Positions 59,418 through 64,000 of a stretch of DNA of 64,000 bases are shown piece by piece. A model generated the notes under the pieces. That model searched no databases. It was not told the origin of the DNA and worked only from the letters and a program-made list of their open reading frames with translations. A program made the position numbers and the translations under genes. Source of the DNA: Desulfogranum mediterraneum DSM 13871 (GTDB taxonomy: Bacteria; Desulfobacterota; Desulfobulbia; Desulfobulbales; Desulfobulbaceae). Position 1 is the first letter of the stretch. Every line of letters starts with the position of its first letter. The stretch covers positions 313,526-377,525 of the forward strand of contig NZ_KE387004.1 of assembly GCF_000429965.1 (NCBI RefSeq). The letters run 5' to 3'.

Positions 59418-61402
59418 GCAGCCAAGCAAGCCAGCCACGTCCCATCAGGCCCAGGGCCATCATCATCGGCACCCTCCTGGCTGCCCTGATCTGCGGGCTG
59501 ACCCCGATCAATAACATCTACAACCAGGCCACCCCCCTGGGCGGCGGCCACTTCCCCCTGGCCCCCTTCTACTTCCTGCTGCTCACCACCCTGCTGGCCG
59601 GCCTGCTCTCAAGGATGATGCCCAGGGCCCGGCTGATCACCGGCCAGGAGCTCCTGGTGATCTGGATGCAGATGGTGATCGCCTCGGGCATCGCCTATAC
59701 CGGCCTGACCAGGACCTTCTTCATCAATCTGACCGTGCCCTTCCAGTTTGCCACGGCCGAAAACAACTGGCAGTCCATCCTCCAGCCGCTGCTGCCCAAA
59801 CTGCTCTACCCCGAGGAGGGGGCGGTGGCCACCCTCTACAACGGCCTGGTGGACGGCCGCCGGATGGACTGGCTGGAGGTCCTGGCCAACATCCCCTGGC
59901 ACTACTGGAGCCGGCCCCTCTTGGCCTGGTCGATCTTTATCTTCCTCTGCTACACCGTGATGGTGGCCCTGATCAACCTGCTCTCCCGGCAGTGGATCCA
60001 CAACGAACGGATGAACTTTCCCCTGCTGCGGGTGCCCATGTTGATGAGCGAGAGCTATGACCAGCAGGGACTGGCGGGCTTCCTGTTCCATCCCTACCTG
60101 CTCTGGGGCCTCTCCCTGCCGGTGCTGCTCCACCTCTTCAACGGCCTCAACTACTACTTTCCCTCGGTGCCGGCCCTGCCCACCCTGGTCCTGGCCGGGC
60201 CCTACTTTCCCAAGGTGGGGTTGCTCTCCGGCTTCATCAAGCTCAAGCTCTACCTCTACCCGGTCTTCATCGGCTTTGCCTTTCTCACCGCCCGCCAGAT
60301 CTCGCTCTCCTGCTGGTTCTTCTTTCTCCTGGGCAGCCTGCTTGTCGGGCTGCTGACCGTGATGGGCTACAACATCCCGGCCTCTGCCCTGGGAGTGACC
60401 TTTGGCCCCACCCTGGCCCGCCCCGAAGAGATCCAGATGATCGGGGCCTACGGGGTCTTTGCCCTCTTTCTGCTCTGGCTCTCCAGACAGCAGCTGGCCT
60501 ATGTGCTCAGGCAGGCGGTGAGCCCGGGACCGGTGGCGGTCAACACCGAATGGTTCTCGGTGCGGCTCTCCTTCTGGATCGCGCTGGCCGGGATGGCGGC
60601 CATCGTCGCCTGGAGTGTGTTCTTCGGGATGCGGCCCCTGAGCGCCCTGCTGCTGGTGCTGGCCTTCTTCATGATCACCCTGGTGGCCTCGCGAATCATC
60701 TGCCAGGGCGGCCTGGGTTACTTCACCCTGACCGCCGCCCCCATCGACGGCCTGCTGGTCCTCTTTGGCCCGGCCCTGTTTTCCAAGGCAGGGCTGTTGA
60801 TCGCAGCCGTGGCCCAGAAGGTCCTGTTTGTCGATCTGCGGGAATCACTGACCCCCTCCCTGCTCCATGCCCGTGAGGTCCACCATCGCCTGGGTAACCG
60901 CCGCCTGCTGCTTCTAGGCATCGGCCTGACCCTGGTCACGGCGGTGGCGGTCTCCTTTACGGCCATGCTGGCCCTCTGCTACAAGTACGGCATCCGGGAG
61001 CTCCAGCTGGAGTGGGCCACCCGCACCTCCCTGGGGGTCTATGAAAACATCGTCCGCTTCAACGACTCCGGGGTCGAGGCCAGTCGCTGGCTCAAGATCT
61101 TCACCCTGGTGGGGGCGGTGGTGATGCTGCTCCTGGTCAGCTGCTACCACCGCTTCTACTGGTGGCCCATCCACCCCATCGGCTACCTCACCGCCTACTC
61201 CTCGGCCATGCGGATCCTCTGGTTCTCCTTCTTCCTGGGCTGGCTCTGCAATGCCCTCTGCATGCGCTACGGCGGGGTGAAGCTCTTCAAGAAGCTGCGC
61301 TTCTTCTTCATCGGCCTGATCATCGGCGACCTGCTCATGGGAGGAAGCTGGGCCATTGTCGGCCTGTTCGCCGATGGCTCCTACCAGGTCCTGCCGGACT
61401 AG
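59414..61402 (+). CDS. DUF6785-like/OPT-like polytopic membrane transporter
   Basis: A 662-residue, very hydrophobic protein with about 14 membrane segments. The N-terminus PRAIIIGTLLAALICGLTPI-NN, a FPLAPFYFLLL helix start, and WIHNERMNFPLLRVPMLM are features I associate with the uncharacterised DUF6785 family near OPT oligopeptide transporters. The start ATG overlaps the preceding stop, with GAGGAGAAG before it. The protein likely moves a solute across the inner membrane together with its partner downstream. No substrate motif can be named. Confidence 0.68.
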   Translation: MSSQASQPRPIRPRAIIIGTLLAALICGLTPINNIYNQATPLGGGHFPLAPFYFLLLTTLLAGLLSRMMPRARLITGQELLVIWMQMVIASGIAYTGLTRTFFINLTVPFQFATAENNWQSILQPLLPKLLYPEEGAVATLYNGLVDGRRMDWLEVLANIPWHYWSRPLLAWSIFIFLCYTVMVALINLLSRQWIHNERMNFPLLRVPMLMSESYDQQGLAGFLFHPYLLWGLSLPVLLHLFNGLNYYFPSVPALPTLVLAGPYFPKVGLLSGFIKLKLYLYPVFIGFAFLTARQISLSCWFFFLLGSLLVGLLTVMGYNIPASALGVTFGPTLARPEEIQMIGAYGVFALFLLWLSRQQLAYVLRQAVSPGPVAVNTEWFSVRLSFWIALAGMAAIVAWSVFFGMRPLSALLLVLAFFMITLVASRIICQGGLGYFTLTAAPIDGLLVLFGPALFSKAGLLIAAVAQKVLFVDLRESLTPSLLHAREVHHRLGNRRLLLLGIGLTLVTAVAVSFTAMLALCYKYGIRELQLEWATRTSLGVYENIVRFNDSGVEASRWLKIFTLVGAVVMLLLVSCYHRFYWWPIHPIGYLTAYSSAMRILWFSFFLGWLCNALCMRYGGVKLFKKLRFFFIGLIIGDLLMGGSWAIVGLFADGSYQVLPD

Positions 61403-61445
61403 AGAGCGCCACTCCACCAACCTGTGCAAGGGATAGAACGACCTG

Positions 61446-63404
61446 ATGTATGATGATAAGGAATTACAAGAATATCGGGACCTGCTGAAGACCCCGGAGC
61501 ACTTTGAAGAGGGCTTTGACTGGAAGACCGTGGTGGGTGCGGTCTTTATCGGCTTCCTGATGATGCCCGGCTCCATGTATCTCCAGCTGGTGATCGGCGC
61601 AGGCATCGGTCCGGCCGCCCGCTGGGTGACGATCATCCTCTTTGCCGAGATCGCCAGGCGCGCCCACACCAGCCTGCGCCAGCAGGAGATCTTCATCCTC
61701 TACTACATGGCCGGTGCCGCCCTGGCCTCCCCCTTCCAGGGGCTGTTGTGGAGCCAGTACCTGGTCCAGTCCGATGCGGCCAAGATGCTGGGGGTGGCCG
61801 AATTCATCCCGAGCTGGATCGCCCCGGGTGCCGACTCGGAATCCATGCTCCAGCGCAGCTTTCTCCACCGGGACTGGCTGATTCCCATCCTGCTGCTGGT
61901 GGGCTCCCAGATCATCCAGCGGATCGACCGTTTCGGCCTGGGCTATGCCCTCTACCGGATCACCTCGGATGTGGAGAAGCTGCCCTTTCCCATGGCCCCG
62001 GTGGGGGCCCTGGGGACCATGGCCCTGGCCGAGTCCTCGGAGGAGCAGCAGTCAGGCTGGAAGTGGCGGGTCTTCTCCATCGGGGCGGTGGTGGGGCTGG
62101 CCTTTGGCGGCATCTATGTGCTCCTGCCCGTGGTCTCGGGCCTGATCTTCACCGAACCCATCCGTTTGATCCCCATCCCCTGGATCGAGCTGACCCGGCA
62201 CACCGAAGAGCTGCTCCCGGCCGTGGCCACCGGGGTCCAGCTGGATCTGGGCCTGGTCTTCATCGGTATGGTCCTGCCCTTCTGGGCGGTGATCGGCGGC
62301 CTGATCGGCCTGATCATCACCATCGTGCTCAACCCCATCCTCTGGGACAAGGGCATCCTCCACCGCTGGCACCAGGGCATGGGCACAGTGGACACGGTCT
62401 TTGCCAACAACTTTGACTTTTACATGAGCTTCGGCATCGGCCTGGGGCTGGCCATCGGGGTGATCGGCATCTGGTCGGTGGTCCGCTCCTTCGGCAAGAG
62501 CGGCCCTGATCGGGGCAGCCTCAGAGACCTGTTCCACCCGCCTCAGGGGCGGGGGGACTTCAACTTCTGGATATCCATCGGCATCTACGTCTGCTCCACC
62601 CTCAGCTATGTGGGACTCTGCATCTGGCTGGTGCCCAACTTTCCCTGGATCTTTTTTCTTGGCTACGGCTTTCTCTATACCCCGATCATCTCCTATATCA
62701 CCGCCCGAATGGAGGGGATCGCCGGTCAGTTTGTCAGCCTGCCCATGGTCCGGGAGGCGAGCTTCATTGCCGGGGCCAAGTACTTCGGCTACCAGGGGAT
62801 CGAGATCTGGTATGCGCCCATCCCCATCCATAACTACGGCGAGGCCACGGTGGGTTTTCGGGAGATCGAACTCACCGGTACCTCGCTCCGGGGGATCATC
62901 AAGGCCGAGCTGGTAGTCTTCCCGGTGGTGATGGTGGCCAGCCTGCTCTTCTCCCAGTTCATCTGGCGGCTGGCCCCGATCCCCTCGGCAAGCTATCCCT
63001 ATGCCCAGGAACTGTGGCACCTCCAGGCCCTCAACACCCTGTTGATGCAGACCTCCACCCTGGAGGGCAACTCCCTCTTCTTCCAGGCCCTCAATGCCGG
63101 CTACGTCTTCTCGGGCCTGGGCCTGGGGGTGGTGATGTATATGCTGCTCTCGCTGCTGGGACTGCCGGTGCTCTTGATCTATGGGGTGGTGCGGGGATTG
63201 GGGCAGTCAACGCCCCACGGGGTCATTCTGGAGGTGGCCGGCGCCATCTTGGGCAGATACTACTTCCACAAACGCTACGGTACGATGTGGCGGCAGTATG
63301 CGCCGGTACTGCTGGCAGGATTTTCCTGCGGCATGGGCTTGACCGGGATGTTTGCCATGGGCTTTGCCCTGATCCTCAAGTCCTTGAGTTACATGGCCTA
63401 CTGA
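61446..63404 (+). CDS. OPT-like (peptide-transporter family) polytopic membrane protein
   Basis: A 652-residue protein with about 14 membrane helices and a soluble N-terminal tail (YDDKELQEYRDLL). It reads like the 'peptide transporter' relatives of the OPT family (FDWKTVVGAVFIGFLMMPGS; VEKLPFPMAPVGALGTMALA; WHQGMGTVDTVFANNFDFYM; MPGSMYLQLVIGAGI). It follows the DUF6785-like gene by 43 nt, and the two probably work as a pair. It closes the operon-like series that starts with the Omp85-like barrel. No terminator hairpin follows. Confidence 0.7.
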   Translation: MYDDKELQEYRDLLKTPEHFEEGFDWKTVVGAVFIGFLMMPGSMYLQLVIGAGIGPAARWVTIILFAEIARRAHTSLRQQEIFILYYMAGAALASPFQGLLWSQYLVQSDAAKMLGVAEFIPSWIAPGADSESMLQRSFLHRDWLIPILLLVGSQIIQRIDRFGLGYALYRITSDVEKLPFPMAPVGALGTMALAESSEEQQSGWKWRVFSIGAVVGLAFGGIYVLLPVVSGLIFTEPIRLIPIPWIELTRHTEELLPAVATGVQLDLGLVFIGMVLPFWAVIGGLIGLIITIVLNPILWDKGILHRWHQGMGTVDTVFANNFDFYMSFGIGLGLAIGVIGIWSVVRSFGKSGPDRGSLRDLFHPPQGRGDFNFWISIGIYVCSTLSYVGLCIWLVPNFPWIFFLGYGFLYTPIISYITARMEGIAGQFVSLPMVREASFIAGAKYFGYQGIEIWYAPIPIHNYGEATVGFREIELTGTSLRGIIKAELVVFPVVMVASLLFSQFIWRLAPIPSASYPYAQELWHLQALNTLLMQTSTLEGNSLFFQALNAGYVFSGLGLGVVMYMLLSLLGLPVLLIYGVVRGLGQSTPHGVILEVAGAILGRYYFHKRYGTMWRQYAPVLLAGFSCGMGLTGMFAMGFALILKSLSYMAY

Positions 63405-63457
63405 ACAGAGCCTGGGGAGCAAACCAAGACCAGGGGGTCCCCCCCCCCGGCATCCGG

Positions 63458-64000
63458 TCAGTCTTCGCTCTTTTTCAGGGCCGCGGCAATGGCCACGGCA
63501 TAGGGGTGGTGTTTGCGAAGAAACACCGGCATGGTATTACGCACCTGCCTGGCCTCTTCCATGGTGGGATAGATGCCGTAATAGACAAACAGGGTGGGCG
63601 GAGTGGTTTTTTTACGGAGGATATAGAGCTGGTCCTTGATGGCGAAATAGGCATCCTGGGTCAGCATCCGGGTCAGGTTCTGCTCGGCCTGGGTGGAGGT
63701 CAACATCATCAGCTGGATGGTATAGGAGCCACGGTAGGCCTCGGCCAACCAGTTGGCACTGGCCCGCCGACGTTCCTTGAACAGCAGGCTGCCGTCGCGA
63801 CCGTTGACCGGCTGATCCTGGGGAGGCTGCACCACCACCGGCGGGACGACCAGAGACTGGGCAGCCCTGCTCCCCCTGGGCTGGGGGGGCTCCACCGCGC
63901 GTTTCTTCTGCTCCGGACCGATGGTCACCACCACCGGCTCAGCCTTGGTCGCAGGGGCAACCACCACGGCTGCAGGATCTGCAGTCGGCGTATCCAGGGG
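63458..64000 (-). CDS. SPOR-domain protein (5' end outside the window)
   Basis: The frame is open to the right edge, so this is a C-terminal part of about 180 residues. A Pro/Val/Ala-rich linker (PVVVTIGPEQKKRAVEPPQP) leads to a SPOR domain of about 90 residues: YRGSYTIQLMMLTSTQAEQN, LFVYYGIYPTMEEARQVRNT and MPVFLRKHHPYAVAI. SPOR domains bind peptide-stripped peptidoglycan glycan strands at division sites, as in DamX, DedD and FtsN. The missing N-terminus should hold a membrane anchor or an AAA ATPase domain. It is convergent with the OPT-like gene. Confidence 0.8.
   Translation of the reverse strand, partial: PLDTPTADPAAVVVAPATKAEPVVVTIGPEQKKRAVEPPQPRGSRAAQSLVVPPVVVQPPQDQPVNGRDGSLLFKERRRASANWLAEAYRGSYTIQLMMLTSTQAEQNLTRMLTQDAYFAIKDQLYILRKKTTPPTLFVYYGIYPTMEEARQVRNTMPVFLRKHHPYAVAIAAALKKSED

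Noticed and set aside
51727-63404. Phage-defence or conjugation system
   Set aside because: No nuclease, toxin, relaxase or type IV secretion component is seen; the genes are transport and envelope types.

Overview
This 64 kb window of GC-rich DNA looks like part of a chromosome from an anaerobic Gram-negative bacterium, most likely a Desulfobacterota member near the Desulfobulbales (an inference). The reasons are an adenylate kinase whose LID carries a Cys-X5-His / Cys-X2-Cys metal site like that of Desulfovibrio gigas, a CobA-HemD fusion next to hemC, homoserine dehydrogenase beside an ApgM-type 'proposed homoserine kinase', a selenocysteine-encoding gene, and many outer-membrane proteins and lipoproteins. 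No sulfate-reduction gene, rRNA, prophage, transposase or CRISPR array is visible.

Layout: 1-4 kb holds the hrpB end, a radical SAM protein, a haem-type diguanylate cyclase and a YkgJ-type Cys-cluster protein. 4.2-9.7 kb is a leftward corrinoid-uptake operon under a cobalamin riboswitch with a terminator: TonB receptor, a BtuF-CbiZ fusion and a second BtuF-like protein. 10-17.7 kb is an envelope lipoprotein cluster (CsgG/FlgT-like proteins, COG3014, YcfL, LpoB, glycine zipper). 18-22.6 kb holds a solute-binding protein with a sensor kinase, a peroxiredoxin-like gene with an in-frame UGA and a SECIS-like hairpin, and a DJ-1 protein. 22.9-23.3 kb has two complete initiator tRNA units in tandem. 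23.4-32.3 kb is core metabolism: thioesterase, apgM, hom, adk, gmhA, an unknown conserved protein, hemC, cobA-hemD, and a small CULT-domain (cereblon-like) protein. 32.3-39.1 kb holds a glycosyltransferase, a lipoprotein, a barrel-like protein, an FG-GAP protein and a highly expressed porin. 39.2-50.6 kb holds a receiver/GAF histidine kinase, a HEAT-repeat protein, a DinG-type helicase, a polyprenyl synthase, and a run of glycan genes with overlapping starts and stops. 50.7-63.4 kb holds ispH and then a five- to six-gene membrane system: Omp85-like barrel, FtsX-like permease, LolD-like ATPase, a 1629-residue degenerate-M28/FtsX fusion and two very hydrophobic OPT-like/DUF6785-like transporters. 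The right edge cuts a SPOR-domain gene.

The most unusual items are the Sec-containing peroxiredoxin-like gene, the CULT protein after hemD, the secreted BtuF-CbiZ fusion, the M28-like/FtsX/OPT-like cluster, the triplicated CsgG/FlgT-like protein, and a diverged palindromic repeat present twice.
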